Below are positions 46,503 to 57,919 of a stretch of 64,000 nucleotides of DNA, piece by piece. The notes under the pieces are model-generated. The model worked only from the letters and a program-made list of their open reading frames with translations. It ran no database searches and was not told where the DNA came from. Made by a program: the position numbers and the translations under genes. The stretch comes from Isoetes taiwanensis. Lineage: Eukaryota > Streptophyta > Lycopodiopsida > Isoetales > Isoetaceae. Where the stretch lies: NCBI GenBank assembly GCA_021234155.1, contig JAJEKV010000011.1, positions 8,479,132 through 8,543,131 on the forward strand, in the 5' to 3' direction. Each line of letters begins with the position of its first letter. The first letter of the stretch is position 1.

Positions 46503-46620
46503 GCCCCTCAACTTAGGCTTGAACCCGCGGCCTCCCAACTCCAACCTTAGGCGCTTACCACCACACCAAGCTTCCTTGAAAGTCATATACATGTTTCACA
46601 TATTTCTTATACACATTTAG
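46503..46620 (-). mobile_element. tRNA-derived SINE-like sequence
   Basis: On the minus strand GGTGTGGTGGTAAGCGCC and GGGTTCAAGCC look like polymerase III A and B boxes about 35 bases apart. The neighbouring motif CTAAATGTGTATAAGAAATA is also found next to a similar tRNA-like end at 63883-64000. I infer a SINE; it is not an intact tRNA gene, as no full cloverleaf was evident. Confidence 0.45.
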
Positions 46621-46734
46621 ATGTCGGGCATTAGTCGTGGATGTGTGAAATTGATAGATGTAGTGGAATAAAAAGTTATAAATGTAATCATGTATGTTAC
46701 CCTTAGGCACATGGAATGGTAAAAATTATAGAAT

Positions 46735-47715
46735 GCATAGTGCGGATAAAATGGATAGACATAATAGAACAGAATAGAATAGAATAGAATAGAATACAAT
46801 AAATTTTTTAGCGTCCACGGAGACCGATTGGCCTATGGGACCCAAACAAAAAAGAGAGCAGCAAGCGTATTACTCACAGGATTAAAAACCCCCGCCCCAA
46901 AGGGTTTTCGAGGGAAAAACCTTAGCAGTAATAAGTATGTTGGCACGCTGGACAATTGTATAGGACAGTTCAATACCGTCCCTGAGGACACAACTGAGTC
47001 CGTGCATCCATAACCTCCTGGAGGTATGACCCCAACAAACCCACTGACGCCGTAGTCAATAACTGATGCAACGGCTGGCCAGGCACTAGTAATCGAACAT
47101 ATCGCTCTCAGATATGGGCAAACACTGGGCAGATCTGGAGGGCATGACATTCATCCTCAATGGCGCCCTGGTGGCAACACTGGCAAAGCCTTTGCTCTCG
47201 TGCTTCCTGAGCCCAACGTCATGTTTCAATGTGGAGGCGATGTGCACCCGTGCGAATGGAAGCTATAAGTCTGCGCTTCTTCATGGGCAGCTGGGTGTAC
47301 AAGTACTGGTGTGGGCCTCTCGTGAGCCTAGGATTGACTTGCTGCTGATAGTGTGCCAGCTTAACGTGCGTCAGAGCATCTGCATCCCAGAGCTTGCAAA
47401 GGAAAGTAGCATCTAGGTACAGCTTAAGTGTCTTGTGATCTTTCTTTGTCCTTACATGTACGCATCTGTTTACCTGTACACCCCAGCGTGAGAACCACTA
47501 AGCTTGCTTGTCCTTCCAGCAGGATTTCAGGCGTTGGGGACCCATCGCCATGGCCAAAGCAAGGTTGGGCAAACGTGTATCAGCCATAGCGACCACCTTC
47601 TGGAAGTAAATGATATGGCATTCCAATGCAGCCCGTTGAAGGGGTAGAAAGCATGTCTCCTGGAGTAGGATCTGGTATGGAACTGTGGACTTCACCCCAA
47701 GGGCCCGTGCCAAGA
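46735..47715 (-). mobile_element. LINE, 5'-truncated copy
   Basis: It matches the last 900-odd bases of the LINE at 54080-56750 in reverse, including the 3' end with the AGACCGATTGG stem-loop and TTCTA-type tail at about 46755-46800. The 5' end stops abruptly at 47715, where copia C LTR sequence begins (GGTACCATCAACGG). The truncated RT end is not functional. Confidence 0.85.
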
Positions 47716-48114
47716 GGTACCATCAACGGCAAGCAACAAACCTCTTCTGGAACTCTTCCTTTATCCAATTTCCGGGTTGCACATACAACAACAGTTGATC
47801 CGGATTACACAACCAGCAACAGCTGTTCCGACGTGCACAAGCAACAGCTGCGAAACCTGCAACGGGATCCTCTCCTGCAAGCAAATCGATCAACAAGATC
47901 TTCCATAGAACTCTGTGTTCATATGACTGGAAACTGCCATTTACATCTCGCACTGTTCACGTCCTTGTTCTGCCTTTTTATTCTATCACCCTTCACCGAC
48001 ATGCACAAGCCTGACACGTGTTCTTCCAAAGCAAATTCCAACTTGCATAGGTCACTAGAAAATCATTATATGGCAATACCGTCCTTTCCAACTTACATAG
48101 TCACTAATAAACCA

Positions 48115-48480
48115 TTATATGGCATGATATATTAACACTTCATAATAGCTTACACCAAGTATTTCTTTGAATAGCACAAGCTTCCGTTCTGTCATGGATT
48201 TAGTGAATAAATCTGCCGCTTGATATGAAGTCTCCACATATTGCATGGCAATCTCATTTTTAGTAATAAGATCTCGTATGAAGTGAATATGTAGCTCAAT
48301 ATGCTTGGTTCTCTCGTGATGTACATGGTTTCTTGCTATAGCAATGCAACTTAAGCTATCAGTCAGGAGAATTGTAGGGTCAGTTTGAGATATACCTATT
48401 TCAATCAATAATCTCTTTACCCAAACAATTTCTTTTGCAGCTAGCGAGGATGCGGTATATTCTGCTTCTGCAGATGACAT
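48115..48480 (-). CDS. Copia C RNase H
   Basis: 121 residues: MSSAEAEYTASSLAAKEIVW, then LLTDSLSCIAIARNHVHHER and the KHIELHIHFIRD block typical of copia RNase H. Separated from the RT frame by a frame change near 48480-48590. Confidence 0.88.
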   Translation of the reverse strand: MSSAEAEYTASSLAAKEIVWVKRLLIEIGISQTDPTILLTDSLSCIAIARNHVHHERTKHIELHIHFIRDLITKNEIAMQYVETSYQAADLFTKSMTERKLVLFKEILGVSYYEVLIYHAI

Positions 48481-48585
48481 AGCAACACATGATTGTTTTT
48501 TGCTCCTCCAATTATACCTCCTGCAAGCATTAACGCATAGCCTGAGGTAGACCTTCTCCCATCAAGATCTCACGCTTAATCTGCA

Positions 48586-49779
48586 TCAGACCAGATAAGC
48601 AAAGAACGTCAGATTATCTGAATTGAATGTAATTCCATGGTCTTTCGTACCCTTTAAATATCTTAAGATTCTTTTGGCTGCAACCCAGTGTGCTTTTCCT
48701 GGATTGTTATTATATCTCCTTAACAAATTTACTGCATAAGAAATATCTGGTCGTGTGCAGTTTGCTACATAAAGTAGACACCCAATAAGTTCTCTATATG
48801 GAATATTCTCCATTTCCTTCCTTTCACATTCTGACGACGGACAAAGGTTAGCTGAGATCTTATATCCTGCTACAATAGGCGTACTCACTGGGTTTGCATT
48901 TTCCAGTCCAAACCTTTTTATCATATTCTCTATGTTCCTTCTTTGGCAAAGCGTAAGCATTCTATTTTCCTTATCTCTACTCATTTCAATTCCTATAAAT
49001 TGTTTCAATTCTCCCAGATCAGTCATTTTGAACCTTTTCTTCGGAACTTCCTTGCATTTTTCTAGACACTGTATGCTATTTGCTGCCATTATGCAATCAT
49101 AAACATATAGAGCAATAATGCAAAATTTACCCTTATGTCTCAATATATATATGTTCCCATCATTATTGAGTTTTTCAAACCTTTGCTCTCTCAAATATTT
49201 GTCCATGCATCTGTACCATTCCCTAGGTGCTTGCCTCAATCCATAAACAGCCCGTTTTAGCCTCCAAACCATATTTTTTCCTTCCTCAAAATCTGGAGCT
49301 TGCTTCATGTATATTTCTTCCTGCAGACTAGCATTTAAAAATGCAGTTTTTACATCCATATGGTGCACATCAAGTTTCATAGCATTAGCTAGTGCTAAAA
49401 CAATTCTTATACTTGTTAATTTCACAATTGGAGAGTACGTCTCATCATAGTCTATTCCTTTCTTTTGAGAGAACCCTTGAGCGACTAATCTTGCCTTGAA
49501 CCTTTTTGACCCATCAACATTTGTTTTGATCCTATAAATCCATTTGTTTCCAACCAAATTTTTATTTGCTGGACACTTTACTAGCTCATATGTACCTGTC
49601 TCTTTAAAGGATTCCATCTCTTCTTGCATTGCTTTTAACCATTCAACTGCTTTTTCTGAATTTATAGCATCATGAAAGGATTTAGGCATCTCAGGTTCAA
49701 ACACAGCCATCAAGGAAGGATACCTAACTGGATGTTTTCCTATTCTTCTACTTTTACCAGTACCATATCTTCCATACAT
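48586..49779 (-). CDS. Copia C reverse transcriptase
   Basis: 397 residues from FHDAINSEKAVEWLKAMQEE through GNKWIYRIKTNVDGSKRFKA and MDVKTAFLNASLQEE. The catalytic YVDD is changed to YVYD (ALYVYDCIMA), which removes an aspartate needed for polymerase action. A short frame at 49787-50068 is the linker upstream. Confidence 0.9.
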   Translation of the reverse strand: MYGRYGTGKSRRIGKHPVRYPSLMAVFEPEMPKSFHDAINSEKAVEWLKAMQEEMESFKETGTYELVKCPANKNLVGNKWIYRIKTNVDGSKRFKARLVAQGFSQKKGIDYDETYSPIVKLTSIRIVLALANAMKLDVHHMDVKTAFLNASLQEEIYMKQAPDFEEGKNMVWRLKRAVYGLRQAPREWYRCMDKYLREQRFEKLNNDGNIYILRHKGKFCIIALYVYDCIMAANSIQCLEKCKEVPKKRFKMTDLGELKQFIGIEMSRDKENRMLTLCQRRNIENMIKRFGLENANPVSTPIVAGYKISANLCPSSECERKEMENIPYRELIGCLLYVANCTRPDISYAVNLLRRYNNNPGKAHWVAAKRILRYLKGTKDHGITFNSDNLTFFAYLV

Positions 49780-50137
49780 TTCAGGATTATAATCTATACC
49801 TGTATCTTTCAGTTTTTCTACCTCCGATTTCCTTCCGTTGTGCTATAGGTACATCCTCTGCCTGGGATGGTCCATCGTTATCTCCTTCAATATCCTCATT
49901 GCATGCTTCATCTTCTTGATCTGAATATGTGTCAGCAATGTCAATCCCCTTTGAACCATTGTAAGTACTTGTGTTATCATATTTGCTTTCAACTTTGAGG
50001 TTTGTAACTTCATGTCTATCTTTATAAAACTCGTTCTTGTAAAAAATGACGTCTCGACTAACTATCACTTTTCTTGTTTTAGGTATAAAGATTCTATAAT
50101 CCTTTGATTCTTCATCATAACCGACTAGAAAACCTAT

Positions 50138-51172
50138 TTATGCCCTATCATCCAATTTAAGTCTTAATTCCTCAGGCACGTGAACGTATGCTAGACAACC
50201 ATAAGCTTTGAAGTAATCATATGCATACCCTGACTTACCTTTGGACCAAATTATCTCAGATACGCTACCATTTAGACTGCTTGATGGCAACTTGTTCTGT
50301 ATAAAGAACACTGTTTTAACCGCTTCCTCCCACAAATAGTTAGGTAGCTCTGCAAACTTTATCATTGATCTTACAGCATCCAAAACCGTTCTATTTTTTC
50401 TTTCAGCAATCCCATTCTGTTGGGGTGAATACCTACATGTTAGTTGCCTTCTTATTCCATGTTTAACACAAAATTGTTTGAATCTTTCTGCTAGATATTC
50501 ACCTCCTCTATCAGATCTAATGCATTTAAGCTTACGCCATGTTTGTGTTTCCATTTCATTAATATACTGTGTGAAGGCATCAAGTGCTTTATCTTTGGAA
50601 GAGAGTAAATAGCATTTTCCCATTCTGCTAAAATCATCAATGAAAGAAATGTAATATTTCTTACCCGTTCTTCCTTCTACATTTAAAGGTCCACACAGAT
50701 CGGTATGCACCAGATCAAGAGGTCCTGCAGCTCTTTTCTTTGATCTGTTGAAGGGCAGTCTAGTTAACTTTCCTAACATACATCCTGAGCAAATAAACTT
50801 TTCACCTGTGTCGTCTACTCCATCAATAAACCCTTTCTTTATCATATACTTGATATTGTTTATATGTGTGTGTGCAAGCCTGCTATGCCAAGTTGAAGCT
50901 GAACAAACTGACAACATATTTATACTTTGCAAGACTCTATTTGAGAACTGAAAGAGATTTCCAACACGTTTTGCAAAGAACTTTAGTTCACCATCAAACA
51001 ATACTTTACACCCCTTCTTATGAAATCTCAGCTCATAACCTAAGTCAACTAGTTGACATACAGATATGAGATTTTTATACAATCCTGGAACACATAGAAC
51101 ATTTGAAATATTGACCCTATTTCCTTGTAAGTCAAACAATTTCAACATTCCTTTACCCATTATCTTCTGCAA
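50138..51172 (-). CDS. Copia C protease end and integrase
   Basis: 344 residues. GAG-pre-integrase motif (WHSRLAHTHINNIKYM) and integrase core with LVHTDLCGPL, IRSDRGGEY and YSPQQNGIAERKNRT, giving the DDE triad. The protease active site is just upstream in another frame. It ends before the integrase tail at a stop near 50137. Confidence 0.88.
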   Translation of the reverse strand: MQKIMGKGMLKLFDLQGNRVNISNVLCVPGLYKNLISVCQLVDLGYELRFHKKGCKVLFDGELKFFAKRVGNLFQFSNRVLQSINMLSVCSASTWHSRLAHTHINNIKYMIKKGFIDGVDDTGEKFICSGCMLGKLTRLPFNRSKKRAAGPLDLVHTDLCGPLNVEGRTGKKYYISFIDDFSRMGKCYLLSSKDKALDAFTQYINEMETQTWRKLKCIRSDRGGEYLAERFKQFCVKHGIRRQLTCRYSPQQNGIAERKNRTVLDAVRSMIKFAELPNYLWEEAVKTVFFIQNKLPSSSLNGSVSEIIWSKGKSGYAYDYFKAYGCLAYVHVPEELRLKLDDRA

Positions 51173-51439
51173 ATCTCCATTCCCTAACTGTACATGACTC
51201 AGGTTTTTACTAGCACATATATCTGCTAGAAAATCAGTAGAATTGACTACTGATCATTCAGCTCCACTATCAACTATAAATGTATTAGTTTCACAGTTAG
51301 GAACACATTCATCCATATAAGACGATAAAACAAAAGGCTTTACCTCTTGATCGTCCTGTTCTGGTTTGTCTTTCTCATTTACGACCTCTTGAGTTATATT
51401 GATACCAGCACTCCTTCTTCCTCTTCCCCTTGACGAGCT

Positions 51440-52353
51440 TCCTCTTCCTCTTCCCCTTTCAACATTCCATCTCCTTTATTATAATTCTTAGGACTTGAAC
51501 AAGTTGTGGACATATGACCCATGCCACCACAATTAAAGCAAGAAATTTATTTATTTAGTCTTGGACAGTCAGCCTTTAGATGCCCAACTTCATGACAGTA
51601 ATAACAAGGACTAATGATTTTTTCTACATGCTCTTTTTTCCCTTTTGATTTTCCAACAAACAAGACGTCAGAACTTTCTATTTCACTTACTATCTTCTTT
51701 TGCTCTAGTTCTGTCCGCACTAATCTCTCTGCATCATCACGATTCTTGGTGGTGGTTCTAATCATGACGGACAAGACATCATAGTTTGAAAAAGCACGAG
51801 CTATTGCTAAAACTTGGAATTCATCACTCAACCTAACCCCTGCTGCATCTAAATCAGCAAATATATTATCTATCTTTGAGAAAGACTCAGTAATATTCTC
51901 GTTTTCACCATATTTCAAGAGCCTTAGTTCTCTGTCCAAAACATCCAATTGTGATGATGATTTTCGTTCATATTTGTTTATAAGATATGTCCACATTTAT
52001 TGTGGGTTCAGACCTCTCATTCTTAACAAGATACTAGGACCGACTTTGCAAGCAATAATCCCTCTTGCTTCTCTAACCTTGCTATCTGAATAAACACCTT
52101 CTGACTTACCAGAACCTTTGGTAGATTTACTTCCACCTTCTCCAATCTTCATCTTCCCAAGCTTGGCAAGTATCTCCTTTAAATCTTGACCTTCCGGTGG
52201 CTGAACAATATCCATTAAACCCTCTGCATTTAAGACCTCTTCTATTTTGGTTTTCCAAACTTGAAAACCGGAACCACCAGAGTACACCTCAATAGCGTTA
52301 AGCAATGCAGCTCCAAACCTGGTGGCCATGACTTCTAATGGCTCTGATACCAA
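51440..52353 (-). pseudogene. Copia C gag
   Basis: Gag begins MVSEPLEVMATRFGAALLNA (52353), reaches MRGLNPQ, then meets a single in-frame TAA at about 51997. It resumes MWTYLINKYERKSSSQLDVL. Two zinc knuckles follow: CYYCHEVGHLKADC and, beyond a stop near 51547, CFNCGGMGHMSTTC. Two nonsense changes therefore interrupt gag. Confidence 0.85.
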
Positions 52354-53199
52354 TGAAGAAAGATCAGAAACACTAAGCTCACAAAATCAATAGATCTTTA
52401 CCAGTCAAACTAAAACCGAGCTGCACTTCTTTTGAAATAAGAATAAATCTTGGGTTTCAATACATGAGCTGTGACAAAGTTTTAGAATCGACACTGCTGA
52501 GGTGTGAGCTGCGGCATCAATCAACACCTGCGTTTTCAACAGAAGGTCAAGGTACCATCAACGGCAAGCAACAAACCTCTTCTGGAACTCTTCCTTTATC
52601 CAATTTCCGGGTTGCACAAACAGCAACAGTTGATCCGGATTATACAACCAGCAACAGCTGATCCGAAGTGCACAAGCAATAGCTGCGGAACCTGCAGCGG
52701 GATCCTCTCCTACAAGCAAATCGATCAACAAGATCTTCCACAGAACTCTGTGTTCATCTGACCGGAAACTGCCCTTTACATCTCGCACTGGTCACGTCCT
52801 TGTTCTGCCTTTTTATTCTATCACCCTTCACCGACATGCACAAGCCTGATACCTGTTCTTCCAAAGCAAATTCCAACTTGCATAGGTCACTAGAAAATCA
52901 TTATATGGCAATACCGTCCTTTCCAACTTACATAGTCACTAATAAACCATTATATGGAATGATATATTAACATGGGTATTCATTTGTTTGCGAGCTCACA
53001 TGATCTTAGTCAAGCTTGTTGTAGGGGTATTGACGCAAAAAGGAAAATCCATTGTAAATGGTTCATGAAACATACAATGACCAAGTTTAGGGTCTAGGAC
53101 TTATGCGTTTGTACCGAGTTCAATGGTATGCTAAGACTTATGCATAAGCTCTATCCTTCTAACTTTATGTGTTTAATCAGTTTAAGAGAATAGAATAGA

Positions 53200-53225
53200 A
53201 TAGAATTTTTATCGTCCACCCATAA
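53200..53225 (-). mobile_element. Short LINE 3' tail remnant
   Basis: AGAATAGAATAGAATAG followed by AATTTTTATCGTCCAC is the reverse complement of the LINE end GTGGACGNTAAAAA(TTCTA)n. Only the last tens of bases remain. Confidence 0.6.
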
Positions 53226-53259
53226 AGGATATATTTTCATATTGCATGCACAAATTTAA

Positions 53260-54079
53260 CTTGGCATTAGTTTAGTATTATCGATGCTTAAAAAGGTTGT
53301 CCTTAATAAAAACCCTTTGGAATTGTTTCTACCTTTGGAAGACTACATCTATGAGTTACATGTTACATCCTCGCAATTCTTTTATGTTATGATAAATCCT
53401 TGAACCCTAGCCCTATAAACCCTAATCCTAAAACCGCTTAACCCTTCCAAATACATTTGTATAGTAGGCTAGTGTAATCCCTGCATAGAGTATTGCGTGC
53501 ACAAATTTAACTTGTCATTAGTACGTATAATTGTTGTTCCATCTATGAGTTGCTTGTTACATCCACGTAGTTCTTCAAGCTTCATGTTATGATAAATCCT
53601 TGAACCCTAAACCCCTAAACCCTAACCCCAAAACCACTTAACACTTAACCCTTCCACAGTTACAAAAATTTATACGTCATAAAGGTAGTTGGGTGCAACA
53701 AAAGGACTCCCTCATAGTTTTCAAATACATTTGTAGAGAAGGCTAGTATAATCCTACATAGGGTATTGCTTGCACAAATTTAACTTGGCTTTGGTTTAGT
53801 ATTATCCATACTTAGAAAAGTTATCCTTAATAAAAATCATTTGGAATTGTCTATACTTTGGAAGTTGTAGTGATTTGATAATGCAGTTGATATGTATAAT
53901 TGTCTATTCCATCTATGAGTTGCATGTTACATCCTTTCAGTCGTTTAGGCTTCATGTTATGATAAATCCTTTGGATCCTAAACCTTAACCCCAAAACCCC
54001 TTGACCCTTCCACCCTTACAAAAATTTACTATTAACAAAGGCATCGTAAAGGGTTGTTAGGTGCAACAGAAGGACTCCA
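53260..54079. repeat. Three-unit tandem repeat with telomere-like CCCTAAA motifs
   Basis: Units of about 250-370 bases share CACAAATTTAACTTG, CCATCTATGAGTTGC, TTACATCC, ATGTTATGATAAATCC and AAGGCTAGTGTAATCC. Each contains a short degenerate (CCCTAAA)n stretch, clearest at 53598-53630 (CCCTAAACCCCTAAACCCTA). The third unit is interrupted by the LINE and resumes at about 56751. Confidence 0.8.
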
Positions 54080-56750
54080 CCGGCCCCTGTTCATGCATCT
54101 CCATTGGCAGGCCCAGGTGCATCACGCCTCAACACAGGGTGCCCCATGCGCTGGACTACGACCGATGGGGACCTATGCCCGGACTACTTGAGCATGATCT
54201 GGCGGGACTGGCGCAACTCCCAACACTTCAAAGCAAGCACGCTTTCGGCTAACTCACACGCCCGGCCGGCTGCTGAAGATGCTTTGGGAGAGGCAGCTCG
54301 CAATGAACCTCGGGCACTACCACCTTCCCCCGTGAATGAGATGGTTTGATGATGAGTGTCGGGAGCTCAAATGCACACTCCGGCAAGTCACTGATCCCAC
54401 CTCCCGCCCACAGGCCGTCAGTCAATACCGCTCCTTTCTCAAGAACAAGAAGGCTAGATACCTCGCCGAGCATCAGCAACAGATGTTTCGTCTCCTGGAT
54501 CGGCACCCCAGGACATTCTGGAGAAGGATCTTGAGCAAGCACACTTGCGACCCACGGGGAACATCACCCCCGGAGCAATGGGTGCAGTACTTTTTGCTTG
54601 ACTTTACGACCTGCTCGGGGGCCGGACACCAGTCCCTCCACAGATAGGCGTGGCTCTGCTTATCACAGAGGGGGATGTCATCATGGGCCTGCAACGTCTA
54701 GCTAATGGGAAGGCAGCATATTTAGATGGCATGCATGCAGAACTTCTGAAATGGGCTGGGCCTCCACTGGTACCTGTCCTCACGACATTGTTCAATAAAG
54801 CATTGCGAGAAGGTTTCCCTCCGCAATGGACCACTAGTAGAGTTGTGCCCATATACAAAGGGGACCCTCAATGCCGACCAACTACCGCATACTATTATGG
54901 TCGACTCTCTCTCTTTGCAAAAGCTGTTGGTGGCATCCTTGGCGTGGTGACAATATGGGCGAGGAAAGCGGATATCGCGACTCTTACACAGGCGGGTTTC
55001 CGGCCCGACCACTCCACCATTGATCATATCTTCACTCTGCGCACATACATTGAAGATAGCGAGGAATCGCCCGCCGGGAACACGTATAGTTGTTTCGTGG
55101 ATTTTGCAAAAGCTTTTGACACAGTGCCCCATGACAAGCTATGGGACAGATTGCGGCAGCTGGGGACCCTCATTGACTTGCAGAATGCAGTATATAGGCT
55201 ATATGAGGCATGCTCAGGCCATATCACATCGTCAGCACAGTCGATAATCAGTAGCATTGGCGTGCGTCAGGGTTGCCCCCTCTCCCCCACAGTCTTTGGC
55301 CTATACATTGATCAACTGGAAGATTGGCTCTCTAAGCATGGAGGTGCGGGCGCACATCTTATGCATCACACAATCCAGCAACTCATATATGCTAACGATG
55401 TCAACCTCCTAGCCTATACTCCAGAGGACATGCAACGTCACCTGGTTTGCCAATTCACTGGCATGCGAGTTAACTTGGCCAAAACTAGGGTGCTGCTAGT
55501 TGCATCATCCCGTCAAGCCAAGGCTTCCCTTATTCACTTACCAGGGACAAGAGGTAGAGATAGCTCCGACCTACAAGTACTTGGGGATCGAGTTCTCAAC
55601 TACCACCCATTGGGATGCCGCCAGCAGGTTGCAGGTCACGGCGGGTTGGAAAGCACTATATGCCATGCAGAACAACGACCACAAAAGGGGAGTTGTATGT
55701 CTGGGGCCACCAGTCACACTTGTTTCGGGCCTTGGTCCAGCCTTTTGTATGGGGCAGAAGTGTGGGGTCCAGTGATATCCCTCAACACCTGGAATGACCT
55801 CGAGCAAGTGCAGAAGGCCTTCTTGGCACGGGCCCTGCGGGTGAAGTCCCCAGTTCCATACCAGATCCTACTCCAGGAGACAGGCTTTCTACCCTTCAAC
55901 GGGCTGCATTGGAACGCCATATCGTTTACTTCCAAAAGGTGGTCGCTATGGCTGATACACGCAGCTTGCCCCACCTTGCTTTGGCCCGCGGCGATGGGTC
56001 CCCAGCGCTTGAAATCCCTCTTGGAAGAACAAAGCAAGCTCGGTGTTTCTCCTTATTTGGGGTGTGCAGGCAAACAGATGCATCTAGGTTAGGACAAAGA
56101 AAGATCGCAAGGCACTTAAACTGTACCTAGATGCTACTTTCCTTCGCAAGCTCTGGGATGCAAATGCTCTAATGCACGTTAAGCTGGCACACTATCGGCG
56201 ACAAGTCAATCCTAGGCTCACAAGAGGCCCACACACCGATGCCTTGTACACCCGGTTGCCCATGAAGAAGCCTTGGACTTATAGCTTCCATTCGACGAAA
56301 GTGCACATTGCCTTCGCATTGAAGCAGGCGTTGGGCCGGAAGCACACGAGCAAAGGCTCTGCCAGTGTTGCCACCAGGGCGCCATTGAGGATGAATGTCA
56401 TGCCCTCCAGATCTGTCCAGCATTTGCCCATATCCGAGAGCGATATGTTCGATTACTAGTGCCTGGCCAACCGTTGCATCAGTTATTGACTACGGCGTCA
56501 GTGGGTTTGTTGGGGTCATACCTCCAGGAGCTTATAGATGCACGGACTCATTTGTGTCCTACGGGACGGTATTGAACTGTCCTATACAATTGTGCAGCGT
56601 GCCAGCATACTTATTACTGTTAAGGTTTTTCCCTCAAAAACCCTTCGGGGCGGGGGTTTTTTAATCCTGTCAGTAATACGCTTGCTGCTTGTTTGGGTCC
56701 CATAGGCCAATTGGTCTCTGTGGACGCTAAAAAATCTATTCTATTCTATT
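54080..56750 (+). mobile_element. LINE (non-LTR retrotransposon), inactive
   Basis: The element starts after AAGGACTCC and ends in a TTCTATTCTATTCT tail. The empty second unit of the surrounding repeat (near 53700-53725) defines the insertion point. Coding regions are broken: frames at 54061-54349, 54336-54647, 54650-56092 and a last one to about 56450. The 5' endonuclease part is missing, so it is 5'-truncated. The 3' end has a GGCCAATTGGTCT hairpin-like word. Confidence 0.88.
54650..56092 (+). pseudogene. LINE reverse transcriptase
   Basis: 480 residues. RT blocks in order: NGKAAYLDGMHAELLKW (normally A-G-P-D-G), AGFRPDHSTIDHIFTLR, CFVDFAKAFDTVPHDKLW, SIGVRQGCPLSPTVFGLYI and LIYANDVNLLAY. 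The catalytic YADD has become YAND. A frame change precedes the final part, which ends with a CCxx...H...C zinc-binding-like tail (near 56300-56430, other frame). It is a dead polymerase; the clade was not determined. Confidence 0.88.
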
Positions 56751-56764
56751 CTTCATAATTTCTA

Positions 56765-57919
56765 AATGCATTTGTAGAGAGAGAAGGCTAGTGTAATCTT
56801 GCATAGGGTATATATACAATCTTGTTGTAAAGATGAATCAAGGTGGCAAACACTATCATTACATCAAAAGTCCTGTTTTTAAAATGGCGAAGATGTTAGA
56901 ATGATTCTCTAAAACCCAAAAAGGCATGTGGAGTTGGGCAACATCGTCGTAATGGATAGTCAACTGAATGTCAATCGTTGGATCACTATAAGCTTGAGAG
57001 GCAGTGTGTATAAACTTGAGGGGAGGCACAAATTTATATGCAAAATTGGTATCTAAAAGGTGCTTATGTTGGGCCACATAATAGACTATTTATTTATAAT
57101 GATCGTGAATGTTCATATAACTACTATATACAGTTAACTACTACGGATTGAGTCTCGGGTTTGGGGTGCATGACCTTAAGTCTACAAATTCAAAATGCCA
57201 TTAATGCAGCTCTCACATCAAAAACACTTTTTTTTTATCCAAAATATGTGCTCTTTGGATAGCTTTTGTAATGTCAAAAGCAATCAACTACGAGATTAAA
57301 CATCACTTTGTAAAACAGCTTCATCAAATGTTTGGGCTTCGCACATACAACTTTTTTTTCCACATAGTTTTAGGTTATAAGACAAAGCAAGTACAAAATA
57401 ATTGCATATGGAGCCACATTATAATAGTTGAATACAGAAAAGAGCAAGAGAAAACAAAAACCTGAAAAGCCAGCCTCCTGTGTTTATATAATAGTAAACA
57501 ATCTTGCAACCTAAAATTCTATAATGTAGAGAACTTCGTTATCTTGAAAGTTTATTACAAAATAAAAGCATGAAAAATGATAATCATAAGGAGGCAACTA
57601 ATTTTCATATAAGCATACGAAATGGGGAAATATGAAGTATGAAACCAATTCAAATAGGAATAACTAAATCAAAGTAAAAAAAATAACAAAGCCATCTAGC
57701 TATTCCAGTTTCAAAGTTGTTATTAAATGCCTACATCTTACCAACTTCAAAGTTGTTATTAAATGCCTACATGATATCAACTTCAATCTAAACCTAGCAT
57801 AAGCCCATTTTTCATGTGCAAAATATTATATGCATCAAACGGTAGATATAACAAAGAATTGAAGATTTCAATTGCCAGATTGAATAGCAGCAGCAAAGGA
57901 TCCTGTCCAGGTTTCATGT
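56765..57919. other. No gene recognised
   Basis: AT-rich sequence. A 40-base segment (TTCAAAGTTGTTATTAAATG and following) is duplicated at 57710-57730 and 57752-57770. Nothing else is supported. Confidence 0.5.

Larger units (their letters stand above)
47716..52972 (-). mobile_element. Ty1/copia LTR retrotransposon C
   Basis: The 5' LTR spans about 52353-52972 (roughly 620 bases, TGTTAATATA to TTTCTTCA) and is followed by the primer-binding site at 52340-52352. The 3' LTR keeps only its first 422 bases (47716-48137); its last 198 bases are missing and LINE sequence adjoins. The shared 422 bases differ by around 15 substitutions by eye. No target duplication is visible because one end is lost. 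Confidence 0.92.

Noticed and set aside
46503-46580. Functional tRNA gene
   Set aside because: Box-like motifs are present, but acceptor and anticodon stems could not be paired convincingly.
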